A stretch of DNA of 38,690 nt from Sphingobacteriia bacterium (GTDB lineage Bacteria > Bacteroidota > Bacteroidia > UBA7662): assembly GCA_009927485.1 (NCBI GenBank), contig RFMW01000108.1, forward strand, positions 1-38,690, read 5' to 3'. The notes under the pieces were generated by a model. The model was not told where the DNA came from, did no database searches, and saw nothing but the letters and a program-made list of their open reading frames with translations. Position numbers and translations under genes: made by a program. Positions within the stretch are counted from its first letter, which is position 1. Each line of letters starts with the position of its first letter. Below are positions 16,393 through 24,479 of the stretch, in pieces.

Positions 16393-17673
16393 ATGTTGGA
16401 GGTAATGTTGGCTTTGTTTGCTTCGGCTTTTTTCTCGGGTATGGAATCCGCGTACCTGAATTGCAATCGTTTCCGACTGGAATTGCGGCAGAAGCAGGGC
16501 CAGGCCTCTGCATTGATTCTGGGGCGTTTTGTCCGTCAATCGGATGAGTTTCTGGGAACCATCTTGATAGGGAACAACCTGGCCCTGGTGGTGTACGGGA
16601 TGTTTCTGACCCCGCTTATGGAGCCTGTGCTGGTCGCATGGCTGCCCATGTTGGCGGAAATGGATTTGGCCATGCTGGGGATTCAAACCTTGTTGAGCTC
16701 AGTGGTGGTTCTGTTGTTGGGAGAGTATTTCCCCAAAACCTATTTTAGAGCCCATGCCGACTCCCTTTCTTTGCTGTTGGCAAGGCCAATGCTCATCGTG
16801 TACTATTTGTTATATCCATTTGTTTACCTGGTGAGTCGGAGCAGTCGTTGGCTCTTGGATCGATGGATTGGGGTGACAGGCAACAAGGTGCATCGAGTCT
16901 TTGACAAGGCCGAACTTAGCCATTGGATCAACGATCAAGTGGATACGCGTGAAGAGGCGGAAGAGCAAGAAGTGGATTTGGGATATTTTCACAAAGCATT
17001 GTATTTTAGCGATGTAAAGGTTAGAGCGTGCATGATTCCCCGAACGGAATTGGTGGGTATTGCGCTGAACAGTGCTCGCGGTGAAGTGCTGGGGAAGTTC
17101 AACGAAAGCGGTTTATCCAAATTGCTTATCTATCAAGATAGCATGGACCATGTGACCGGCTACGTGCATTTTCATTCGGTCTTGGCCTTGGACGAAAACA
17201 AAGCATTCAATTTGCAGGAATTGCAATTACCATTGGCCATTGTGCCGGAATCCATGTCGGCATCCCGCCTCCTCAAGCAACTAACCACGGGTCGTCGATC
17301 CATGGCCCTGGTGGTGGATGAATTGGGAGGAACATCGGGCATGGTTACGGTTGAGGATTTGTTGGAGGAGATTTTTGGAGAAATTCAAGACGAGCACGAT
17401 GAACCGGAGAGGACGGAGCAGGTGCTGGCCCCGGGGCATTATCGGTTCTCAGGAAGGCTGGAAGTGGATTACCTCAACGAGCAATACGGATTGGGTATTC
17501 CAACGGGGCCCTACGAAACCCTGGGCGGATGGGTCCTCGAATGCTTGGGGAGCCTTCCGGAGGCGGGTCATGTGTGGACCGAGGGTTCCTGGGAAGTACA
17601 GGCCGAGGCGGTGAGCTTGACGCGCATTGACTTGCTAAGCCTCAGGCGTTTGGATGAAGGTTCTTCTGATTGA
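16393..17673 (+). CDS. CNNM/CorC-family membrane protein (DUF21, CBS pair, CorC_HlyC)
   Basis: The 426-residue protein has the three-part architecture of the CNNM family, once called hemolysins and now viewed as magnesium/cobalt efflux proteins. An N-terminal DUF21 membrane domain (LFASAFFSGMESAYLNCNRFRLE, GTILIGNNLALVVYG, LLLGEYFPKTYFR) spans about residues 1-165. A CBS-domain pair follows, with MIPRTELVGIAL and GTSGMVTVEDLLEEIFGEIQDEHD. A C-terminal CorC_HlyC domain ends in YETLGGWVLECLGSLPEAG. Bacteroidota GldE is a related protein, but I cannot assign that name from this sequence. It follows lptC by 14 nt and precedes the foldase gene. Confidence 0.9.
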   Translation: MLEVMLALFASAFFSGMESAYLNCNRFRLELRQKQGQASALILGRFVRQSDEFLGTILIGNNLALVVYGMFLTPLMEPVLVAWLPMLAEMDLAMLGIQTLLSSVVVLLLGEYFPKTYFRAHADSLSLLLARPMLIVYYLLYPFVYLVSRSSRWLLDRWIGVTGNKVHRVFDKAELSHWINDQVDTREEAEEQEVDLGYFHKALYFSDVKVRACMIPRTELVGIALNSARGEVLGKFNESGLSKLLIYQDSMDHVTGYVHFHSVLALDENKAFNLQELQLPLAIVPESMSASRLLKQLTTGRRSMALVVDELGGTSGMVTVEDLLEEIFGEIQDEHDEPERTEQVLAPGHYRFSGRLEVDYLNEQYGLGIPTGPYETLGGWVLECLGSLPEAGHVWTEGSWEVQAEAVSLTRIDLLSLRRLDEGSSD

Positions 17674-17708
17674 TGGGGAATGAGGCATATTGAGCCTTGT
17701 TCCTTATT

Positions 17709-17740
17709 TTTGCATCCCTTCTTCAAAAGCCGTATCTTTC
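17709..17740 (+). promoter_or_regulatory. Promoter of the PpiD-like foldase gene (TTTG-N20-TATCTTTC)
   Basis: TTTG at 17709-17712 and TATCTTTC at 17733-17740 are separated by 20 bp, which fits the Bacteroidota -33/-7 arrangement with one mismatch in the -7 element. The start site would be about 50 nt before the ATG at 17798. Confidence 0.5.
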
Positions 17741-17797
17741 TAAATTCTTTATTTTTCAGCCTTTTACCCAATCAATTCCTCGGATTAACCCTAGATT

Positions 17798-19897
17798 ATG
17801 TCGATTATTACCACGATACGTAGCAAAGCAGGGCTTTTGGTGGCCCTAATCGGTCTCGCCCTGGTTTCCTTCCTTGCCATGGATGTGTTCAGCGGAAATG
17901 GAATTTTTTCGCAGCGAAATCCTACCGATGTGGGTGAAATCGACGGAGACAAGATCAGTTTGGCCCGTTTCGACGCCAAACTCCAGGAAACCATTGAAAA
18001 TTACAAGGCCAATACCAAAACTGAGCAAATCGATGAGGCGACCATGGCCTCGCTGAGGGATCAGGTTTGGAGCGAATTTCTTAGGGAAGGCATTATGGGG
18101 GGTACCTACAATGAATTGGGCTTGGAAGTCGGTCCAGAAGAATTGTACGATATGGTTCAAGGCAAAAACCTTCATCCCGAAATTCAGAAGGCCTTTGCAG
18201 ACCCAGCCACCGGTCAATTTGATCGCAACAAGGTGGTTGATTTTCTGAAGAATTTATCCAAACAGCCTGCCGATATGCAGAAGCGTTGGAAGGCTTTTGA
18301 GGATTACATTCTCAAGGACAGGGCGACCCGTAAATACGCCAACCTGGTTGGGAAGGGCATGTACATCCCTGATTTTTTTGCCGATGAATACGTGAAAGGA
18401 ACCAACATCGCCGCTACGGGCCGATTTGCTTTCTTGGATTATGCTTCTATTGTCGATTCCACCATCAAAATTTCCGATGCCGAATACCAGGAAGCCTATG
18501 AGCGCTTCAAGGCAGCTTATAAGCTCAAAGACGATATCCGTGCAATTGATTTTGTGAGTTTTGATGTCAACCCAGGGCCAGAAGACTCTGCCAAAGCTCG
18601 TCAAACTTTGACAGAACTCCGGGAAGCCTTTGCGACCGGAAACGATGACAGCGCCTTTGTGGCCTTGCGCTCCGATTTGCCTTACGATGATCGCTTCACC
18701 CCTGTTTCTACCTTGACCCAACCTGCTTTGGTGGCTTTGGCAGCTGCGCCGGTTGGAACACTCACCGACATTTACCTCGAAAACGCAGCCTTTGTTCTGA
18801 CCAAACTTTCCGCCAAAACCAGCAGGCCCGATTCTGTAAAGGCCAGGCATATTCTGCTCAAAGTGGAGAACCAACCTGACACCGTGGTCAAAGCCAAGGC
18901 AGACAGCTTGGCAGACGCCATTCGCAAAGGCTCTGATTTTGCTTCCCTTGCGGTGAGTTTATCGGCCGATCCGGGCTCAGGTTCCAAGGGGGGTGATTTG
19001 GGTTACTTCGCAGAAGGCATGATGGTCAAGCCCTTCAACGACGCCTGTTTTGGGGGCCGAACCGGAGACCTCAAAGTGGTGCGTTCAGACTTTGGTTATC
19101 ACATTATTCAAATCAATGATCAGAAGGGCCAGAAGCCCGTGGTCAAATTGGCATCGGTTGCCGCACGCATTACTGCGACTACCGAAACATTTAGAGCACG
19201 TTATGCAGAGGCTACCCAATTTGCCTCCACGCTCAAGAATGCAGAGGACTTCCAAAAAGCGGTGGACAAAAAGGGTCTCCCCAAGAGGACAGCGGACAAT
19301 GTCCGTATTGGTGACCGTACGTTGCCCGGTGTGAACAACGCTCGCGAAATTGTCCGCTGGGCGTACAAAGCATCGGTCGGTGAATTAAGCCCATTGTTCG
19401 AAGCGGATGACCGCTTTGTGGTGGCGGTTCTCACCAAATCCTTCGAGAAGGGGTACAAGCCCATGGAAGAAGTCAAAACGGATTTAGAAGTCCGGATTCG
19501 CCGCGAGAAGAAAGGCGAATTGCTCGCTGCCAAATGGAAAGGAATCCTGCAACGCCATAAGAATTTGGAGGCTGCTGCCGCCCAAGCGGGCACCGTGGTG
19601 CAGCCATTGTTAGGTGCTTCTTTCATGGGCTCCTTCATTAATGGGGTCGGTCAAGAACCCAAATTGTCCGGGGCTTTGTTTGCAACCAAGGCGCGCACCT
19701 TATCCAAGCCTGTTCCCGGCGAACGCGGTGTTTATGTCTTTGTGGTGGATAGCCTCAGCACCTTGCCCAAGGATTATGATCTCAAATCGGCCAAGGCCTC
19801 CATGGAAGGTCAGTACCGTGGTCGCGCTGGGAATGAACCCTTCGGTGCCAAGCGGGAATTGGCCAAGATCAAAGACGACAGGCACCTTTTCTATTAA
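17798..19897 (+). CDS. PpiD/SurA-like periplasmic peptidyl-prolyl isomerase
   Basis: This is a membrane-anchored chaperone/isomerase for proteins emerging into the periplasm. The 699-residue product begins with one membrane helix (AGLLVALIGLALVSFLAMDVF). A SurA_N-like domain follows (VGEIDGDKISLARFDAKLQE onward). One clear parvulin domain runs from about residue 347 (VKARHILLKV, KGGDLGYFAEGMMVKPFNDACF, VRSDFGYHIIQIND). The C-terminal part is a long helical region with GYKPMEEVKTDLEVRIRREK. This matches PpiD (one N-terminal helix, central parvulin) more than soluble SurA. It stands near lptC and envelope genes, consistent with outer-membrane protein biogenesis. Confidence 0.9.
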   Translation: MSIITTIRSKAGLLVALIGLALVSFLAMDVFSGNGIFSQRNPTDVGEIDGDKISLARFDAKLQETIENYKANTKTEQIDEATMASLRDQVWSEFLREGIMGGTYNELGLEVGPEELYDMVQGKNLHPEIQKAFADPATGQFDRNKVVDFLKNLSKQPADMQKRWKAFEDYILKDRATRKYANLVGKGMYIPDFFADEYVKGTNIAATGRFAFLDYASIVDSTIKISDAEYQEAYERFKAAYKLKDDIRAIDFVSFDVNPGPEDSAKARQTLTELREAFATGNDDSAFVALRSDLPYDDRFTPVSTLTQPALVALAAAPVGTLTDIYLENAAFVLTKLSAKTSRPDSVKARHILLKVENQPDTVVKAKADSLADAIRKGSDFASLAVSLSADPGSGSKGGDLGYFAEGMMVKPFNDACFGGRTGDLKVVRSDFGYHIIQINDQKGQKPVVKLASVAARITATTETFRARYAEATQFASTLKNAEDFQKAVDKKGLPKRTADNVRIGDRTLPGVNNAREIVRWAYKASVGELSPLFEADDRFVVAVLTKSFEKGYKPMEEVKTDLEVRIRREKKGELLAAKWKGILQRHKNLEAAAAQAGTVVQPLLGASFMGSFINGVGQEPKLSGALFATKARTLSKPVPGERGVYVFVVDSLSTLPKDYDLKSAKASMEGQYRGRAGNEPFGAKRELAKIKDDRHLFY

Positions 19898-19912
19898 GCA
19901 ACTTTGTAAGCG

Positions 19913-20443
19913 GTGAGCATCCGTAACAAAGTTCAAGAAAGCGGATTGCTGATTGTGGATCCGGCCACCTGGCTCTTTCCTGAAAAGCAATTGGTGGGCT
20001 TGGATTTGGCTCTAATGATGGACGAGTTTGCGGTACTCCGCGAGAAATTATTCCGAGAAAAGGTTCAGGCCTTGGATCCTATCGAGTTCAGAGGCAAGGT
20101 AGTGGCCTTGTATTGCTCCGTTGATGCGATTTGGCCGCCGTGGGCGGTGATGCTCTTGACCGCAAGGCTTCAGGAAGGGGACCCGAATGCAGGGCCAACC
20201 TCGGTTCATTACGGGACGCCCGAAGAGGTTCGATTGCAATTATCCATTGGAGGCATACAGGCCATGGACACGGGGCCGTTCTTGGATGGACGGGTCATGA
20301 TCAAAGCCTGTTCCAAAGCGGATTGGGCACCCGCCATGTACCAGGCCCTCAGCAGTCGTTTGCTGCCCGTGGTTCAGAGCTTATGGTACGGGGAGCCATG
20401 TTCTGCAGTTCCTGTTTACAAACGCCAGGGAAGGACGAGTTAA
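19913..20443 (+). CDS. DUF2480 family protein
   Basis: I recognise this 176-residue protein as a member of DUF2480, a family confined to Bacteroidota with no established function. Conserved segments are the N-terminal VQESGLLIVDPATW, the LREKLFREKVQALD stretch, KVVALYCSVDAIWPPWAVMLL, the VMIKACSKAD segment and the C-terminal YGEPCSAVPVYKR. No signal peptide or membrane helix is present, so it should be cytoplasmic. The start codon is GTG. It lies 15 nt after the foldase gene and 20 nt before the transglycosylase, within what looks like one operon. Confidence 0.88.
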   Translation: MSIRNKVQESGLLIVDPATWLFPEKQLVGLDLALMMDEFAVLREKLFREKVQALDPIEFRGKVVALYCSVDAIWPPWAVMLLTARLQEGDPNAGPTSVHYGTPEEVRLQLSIGGIQAMDTGPFLDGRVMIKACSKADWAPAMYQALSSRLLPVVQSLWYGEPCSAVPVYKRQGRTS

Positions 20444-20463
20444 GCGCCTTCAACACGAACTTT

Positions 20464-21501
20464 ATGGCAATGAATATTCGCGACTTAAAATCTTTTTGGG
20501 CATTGCTCAGCATCGGTGTCGTGGGTGGTCTGGGCATAATCGGTGTCGTTTTGCTTATTGGCGGATCGTTGACGGGCTTCAAGGCTGAGGAAGAAAAGGT
20601 TTATAGGGAGAAATTTTGGAATGAATACCGGGTGTATTCGGTTCCGGTACCTGAGGAAATGACCTTCGCTGGGGAGAAAGTCCCTCTTTGGGATTTTGAG
20701 TTCCGGGAACGTGTCGAAAGAGAATTGTTACAGAATGCCTACGGTCAGGCTACCATGTTGCTGTACATGAAGAGAGCCGCGCGATGGTTTCCGATGATCG
20801 AGAAGGTTCTGAAAGAAAAGGGAATCCCCGATGACTTCAAATACCTGGCTGTGGCGGAAAGCGGCTTAGCCAATGCAATTTCATCGGCAGAGGCGGTGGG
20901 CTTCTGGCAATTTTTGGCTGCAACAGCCCGCCAACATGGTTTGCAAGTCAACGAAGAGGTGGATCAGCGTTACGATCCATGGTTGGCGACCGAAGCGGCC
21001 TGCCGCTATCTTCAGAAATCCCATGCCCAGTTTGGGAATTGGTCCATGGTAGCTGCCTCCTACAACATGGGCACCTCAGGCTTGCAACAAGCGGCTCAGT
21101 ACCAAGGCCAGGATTCTTACCATGCCTTGCATCTGAACAATGAAACCTCCCGGTATTTGCCCCGTATCCTCGCCATCAAGACCATCATGAAACACCCCGA
21201 ACGCTACGGGTTTCATTTGACAGCTGCTCAGCTTTACCTACCTTACGAAACCACCGAATGGACGATACAGGAACCGGTTGCCAATTGGGCGGCCTATGCC
21301 CGCAGCCAGGGAATGGACTTTCGTCAACTCAAAATTTTCAATCCCTGGATCCGCAAGCCCTATTTTCATAACAAAGATCGCAAGACCTATACGCTGCGCA
21401 AGCCTACCCCGGAATTTACGCAGAAAGCCTCGCGATGGGCCTTGGTCCCGGTCTCGGAATGGGGGCTGCATGCGCCCAGCCCCAAAGGACCTTCCCGGTG
21501 A
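20464..21501 (+). CDS. Lytic transglycosylase (MltD-like, SLT domain)
   Basis: Predicted to cleave the MurNAc-GlcNAc bond in peptidoglycan with formation of a 1,6-anhydro end. The N-terminus has one membrane or signal-anchor helix (IGVVGGLGIIGVVLLIGG). The SLT domain carries the catalytic glutamate in VAESGLANAISSAEAVGFWQF (about residue 131), then RYDPWLATEAACRYL and AASYNMGTSGL, where the N and GTSG motifs line the active site. The C-terminal part (YTLRKPTPEFTQKAS) is only LysM-like. The ORF track begins at 20131 within DUF2480; I start at the ATG 20464 (MAMNIRD; a second ATG lies at 20470). The stop overlaps the uvrA ATG by one base. Confidence 0.9.
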   Translation: MAMNIRDLKSFWALLSIGVVGGLGIIGVVLLIGGSLTGFKAEEEKVYREKFWNEYRVYSVPVPEEMTFAGEKVPLWDFEFRERVERELLQNAYGQATMLLYMKRAARWFPMIEKVLKEKGIPDDFKYLAVAESGLANAISSAEAVGFWQFLAATARQHGLQVNEEVDQRYDPWLATEAACRYLQKSHAQFGNWSMVAASYNMGTSGLQQAAQYQGQDSYHALHLNNETSRYLPRILAIKTIMKHPERYGFHLTAAQLYLPYETTEWTIQEPVANWAAYARSQGMDFRQLKIFNPWIRKPYFHNKDRKTYTLRKPTPEFTQKASRWALVPVSEWGLHAPSPKGPSR

Positions 21502-24356
21502 TGGCCTCTGCTGCGCCGAAGGCGGATTTCCTTCGCATCGAGGGCGCTTCAGAACATAATCTACAGTCTCTGGACTTGGAGATACCCCGCCAGTCACTGG
21601 TGGTGATCACCGGGCCCAGCGGGAGCGGCAAATCCTCTTTGGCCTTTGCGACCTTGTATGCCGAAGGACAGCGCAGGTACTTGGAATCTTTTTCGGCTTA
21701 TGCCCGTCAATTCATGGGCAAGCTGGAGCGGCCTGCGGTGGATCGTATCGATGGATTGAGTCCGGTGATCGCCATTGAGCAGAAGACCACCTCCCGCAAT
21801 CCCCGCTCCACGGTGGGTACCACGACCGAAATCTACGATTTCCTCAGGCTGCTCTATGCCCGCATTGGGCAGGCGCATTCATGGATTTCGGGCAAGGCGA
21901 TGCAGCAGTTCAGCAGGGAGCAGATCATGGACCTCTTGGTTAGCGAATACCATCATCGGGAATTGATGCTATTGGCTCCTTTGGTCCGCAGCCGCAAGGG
22001 CCATTACCGCGATCTCTTCGAACAATGGCGTAAACAGGGTTTCACCAAGGTCAGGGTGGACGGGGAGGTCACGGAGTTGCGACCCCGGATGCAGGTGGAT
22101 CGCTACAAGGTTCACGATATTGAATTGGTGGTGGATCTGTTGATTCCGGGCAAGGACTCGGCGCATCGCCTGAAGAGCAGCGTGGATCTTGCCTTGAAGC
22201 TGGGCAAAGGGATTTTGTTATGTGGAACACCCTCCGGAGGAGTTGACGCTCAGGATAAGGCTAAGGACGCCTGGGAATGGCGCTACTTCAGCAAGTTGCT
22301 GACCGATTTGGAGAATGGACTTGCCTACGATGAGCCGCAGCCCAATACCTTTTCATTTAATCTTCCGTACGGTGCATGCCCCAAGTGCCAGGGTTTGGGG
22401 TACAAAGTGGAAGCGGACCCGGAACTCATCTTTGCAGACGAGGACTTGACCATCGCGGCCGGGGGGATTGCTCCTTTGGGCGAATACAAGGACAATTGGA
22501 TCTTCAGGATCATCGTTGCCTTGGGCAAAAAGCACGGCTTTGGCTTGCAGACCGTGGTGGCTAAACTCAAAGCGGAACAGAAGCATGTCCTCCTCTACGG
22601 GCAGAAGGACCCTGTTGCTTTGGACATGGGCAAAGAAAGAGGGGTGGAATACCATGAATTTGATGGCCTGATGGCTTTGATCGCCAGACAAGATGAATGG
22701 GGTACGGCCTCGTTGCAAGAATGGGTGCAGCGCTTTGTCCGACAGAAACCCTGCGTGGAATGCGGAGGTGGTCGTCTCAAGAAGGAGGCCTTGCACTTCT
22801 TGATCCAAGGGAAGAGCATTGCCGACCTCTGCGCGATGGAACTTGATGTTCTTCAAGCCTGGCTCAAGGCTTTGGACGGCACCTTTGAGGGCAACAAAGC
22901 AGTGGTCGCCGGGGAAATTCTCAAAGAATTAAGCACGAGGCTGCAATTTCTATTGGATGTGGGCTTGGGGTATTTGCACCTCCATCGGACCACAGCCACC
23001 TTGTCCGGCGGGGAATCGCAGCGTATTCGCTTGGCGGGCCAACTCGGGTCCGGACTCAGCGGGGTCCTGTATATCCTGGATGAGCCCAGCATTGGCTTGC
23101 ATCAACGCGATAATCAGCGATTGATCGGGGCTTTGCGCCACCTGAGGGACTTGGGCAATACCGTCCTGGTGGTCGAACATGACGAGGAAATGATCCGTGC
23201 CGCCGATTGGGTCTTGGACTTGGGCCCTGGAGCCGGGAAGGAGGGCGGAAGATTGGTTTCCCAAGGCCCGCCCGCCTTGATGTTCCAATCAGAGGGTTTA
23301 ACAGCCGATTATTTGGTCGGCCGCAAACATGTCGGGGTCTCCAAGCGGCGACTTGGCCAAGGGACTTGGTTGGAATTGCAGGGGGCTTCCGGTCATAACC
23401 TTCAGTCGGTGGACCTTCGCCTTCCTTTGGGTTGCCTGCTGGGGGTCTCCGGGGTTTCCGGGTCGGGCAAATCTTCTTTGATCAACGAGACCCTGGTGCC
23501 TGCCCTGATGAACAAAATCACCGGCAGCCGGCGTATGCATCTTCCCTACAAGGCCCTCAAAGGCTATCAAAACATCGACAAAATCATCGAAATCGACCAA
23601 TCCCCCATTGGCCGCACCCCTCGTTCCAATCCCGCCACCTATACCGGTTTGTTCACGGATATCCGGAATCTCTATGCCGAGATGCCCCTATCCAAAATGC
23701 GGGGTTACGGGCCGGGTCGGTTTTCGTTCAATGTATCCGGGGGTCGTTGCGAAGCCTGTGGTGGTGCCGGGGTGCGGGTGCTCGAAATGAACTTTCTGCC
23801 GGATGTGGAATTGCCCTGCGAATACTGCGCAGGTCGTCGCTACCAAAAAGACACCTTGGAGGTACGCTACCGGGGGCGTTCAATACACGATGTCCTCGAA
23901 ATGCCTATTCGGGAGGCCGTGGAGTTCTTTGAAGGGATGCCCCATCTGCGTAAACGCCTGCAGACCCTGGACAAGGTCGGCCTTGGTTACCTCAAATTGG
24001 GTCAACCGGCCACCACCCTGTCCGGTGGAGAAGCGCAGCGGCTCAAATTGGCCACCGAATTGGGCCGCCGTGAGGGCGGTCATACCTTCTATGTCCTGGA
24101 CGAGCCCACCACTGGCCTGCATTTGGATGATATCAGGGTGCTGGTGGATTTGCTACAGGCCCTGGTGGACAAGGGGCATACCGTATTGGTCATCGAACAT
24201 CAACTGGACCTGCTGCAAGCGACCGATTATCTGGTGGATTTGGGCCCTGAAGGGGGCAAAGGAGGCGGAAAAGTCCTGTGGCAGGCCTTTGCGGGGGATA
24301 TTCCCTCCCTTCAACCGGCAGGCCACACGCTCTCGTACCTGTTCCAGGCGCCTTAA
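21501..24356 (+). CDS. uvrA: Excinuclease ABC subunit A
   Basis: UvrA is the damage-recognition ATPase of nucleotide excision repair; it works with UvrB and UvrC, neither of which is in this window. The 951-residue product is full length. It has two ABC modules: Walker A GPSGSGKSS (about residue 38) and GVSGSGKSS (about 650), and signatures LSGGESQRIRLA (about 500) and LSGGEAQRLKLA (about 840), each followed by a DEPS/DEPT Walker B. Two Cys4 zinc-finger regions are visible: CPKCQGLG...CVECGGGRL and CEACGGAG...CEYCAGRRY. The track start at 21435 runs inside the preceding gene; the ATG at 21501 (MASAAPK) overlaps its TGA. Confidence 0.97.
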   Translation: MASAAPKADFLRIEGASEHNLQSLDLEIPRQSLVVITGPSGSGKSSLAFATLYAEGQRRYLESFSAYARQFMGKLERPAVDRIDGLSPVIAIEQKTTSRNPRSTVGTTTEIYDFLRLLYARIGQAHSWISGKAMQQFSREQIMDLLVSEYHHRELMLLAPLVRSRKGHYRDLFEQWRKQGFTKVRVDGEVTELRPRMQVDRYKVHDIELVVDLLIPGKDSAHRLKSSVDLALKLGKGILLCGTPSGGVDAQDKAKDAWEWRYFSKLLTDLENGLAYDEPQPNTFSFNLPYGACPKCQGLGYKVEADPELIFADEDLTIAAGGIAPLGEYKDNWIFRIIVALGKKHGFGLQTVVAKLKAEQKHVLLYGQKDPVALDMGKERGVEYHEFDGLMALIARQDEWGTASLQEWVQRFVRQKPCVECGGGRLKKEALHFLIQGKSIADLCAMELDVLQAWLKALDGTFEGNKAVVAGEILKELSTRLQFLLDVGLGYLHLHRTTATLSGGESQRIRLAGQLGSGLSGVLYILDEPSIGLHQRDNQRLIGALRHLRDLGNTVLVVEHDEEMIRAADWVLDLGPGAGKEGGRLVSQGPPALMFQSEGLTADYLVGRKHVGVSKRRLGQGTWLELQGASGHNLQSVDLRLPLGCLLGVSGVSGSGKSSLINETLVPALMNKITGSRRMHLPYKALKGYQNIDKIIEIDQSPIGRTPRSNPATYTGLFTDIRNLYAEMPLSKMRGYGPGRFSFNVSGGRCEACGGAGVRVLEMNFLPDVELPCEYCAGRRYQKDTLEVRYRGRSIHDVLEMPIREAVEFFEGMPHLRKRLQTLDKVGLGYLKLGQPATTLSGGEAQRLKLATELGRREGGHTFYVLDEPTTGLHLDDIRVLVDLLQALVDKGHTVLVIEHQLDLLQATDYLVDLGPEGGKGGGKVLWQAFAGDIPSLQPAGHTLSYLFQAP

Positions 24357-24363
24357 TCGCGCC

Positions 24364-24391
24364 GAATGCACCGCAATTGCGGCATTCTTTT
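24364..24391 (+). terminator. Intrinsic terminator after uvrA
   Basis: GAATG-(CA)-CCGC pairs with GCGG-CATTC across an AATT loop, leaving a two-base bulge, and the hairpin runs directly into TTTT. It lies 7 nt after the uvrA stop codon and separates the envelope/repair series from the giant surface-protein gene. Confidence 0.7.
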
Positions 24392-24426
24392 CCAAACGAA
24401 TTTTTTCAAAAAAAATGAATTAAAAG

Positions 24427-24456
24427 TTCGTTAATCAAAAATTCTTGCTAAATTTA
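24427..24456 (+). promoter_or_regulatory. Candidate promoter of the giant T9SS protein gene
   Basis: TTCG (24427-24430) and TAAATTTA (24449-24456) are 18 bp apart, the same spacing as before the toxin-antitoxin pair and lipA. The -7 element differs from TAnnTTTG at the last base. A long A/T tract lies directly upstream (24399-24426), possibly an UP-like element. The start codon follows about 24 nt later. Confidence 0.35.
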
Positions 24457-24479
24457 TCCATCTAACTAAATCGTAAGGC

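Noticed and set aside
20131-20463. N-terminal extension of the transglycosylase ORF into DUF2480
   Set aside because: This part overlaps DUF2480 in another frame, has no family similarity, and the membrane helix begins right after the ATG at 20464.
24392-24479. A/T-tract region before the giant gene as a possible small RNA or second hairpin
   Set aside because: The TTTTTTC/AAAAAAAA pairing has no GC support, and I see no promoter directed at it; it is better explained as promoter-proximal AT-rich DNA.
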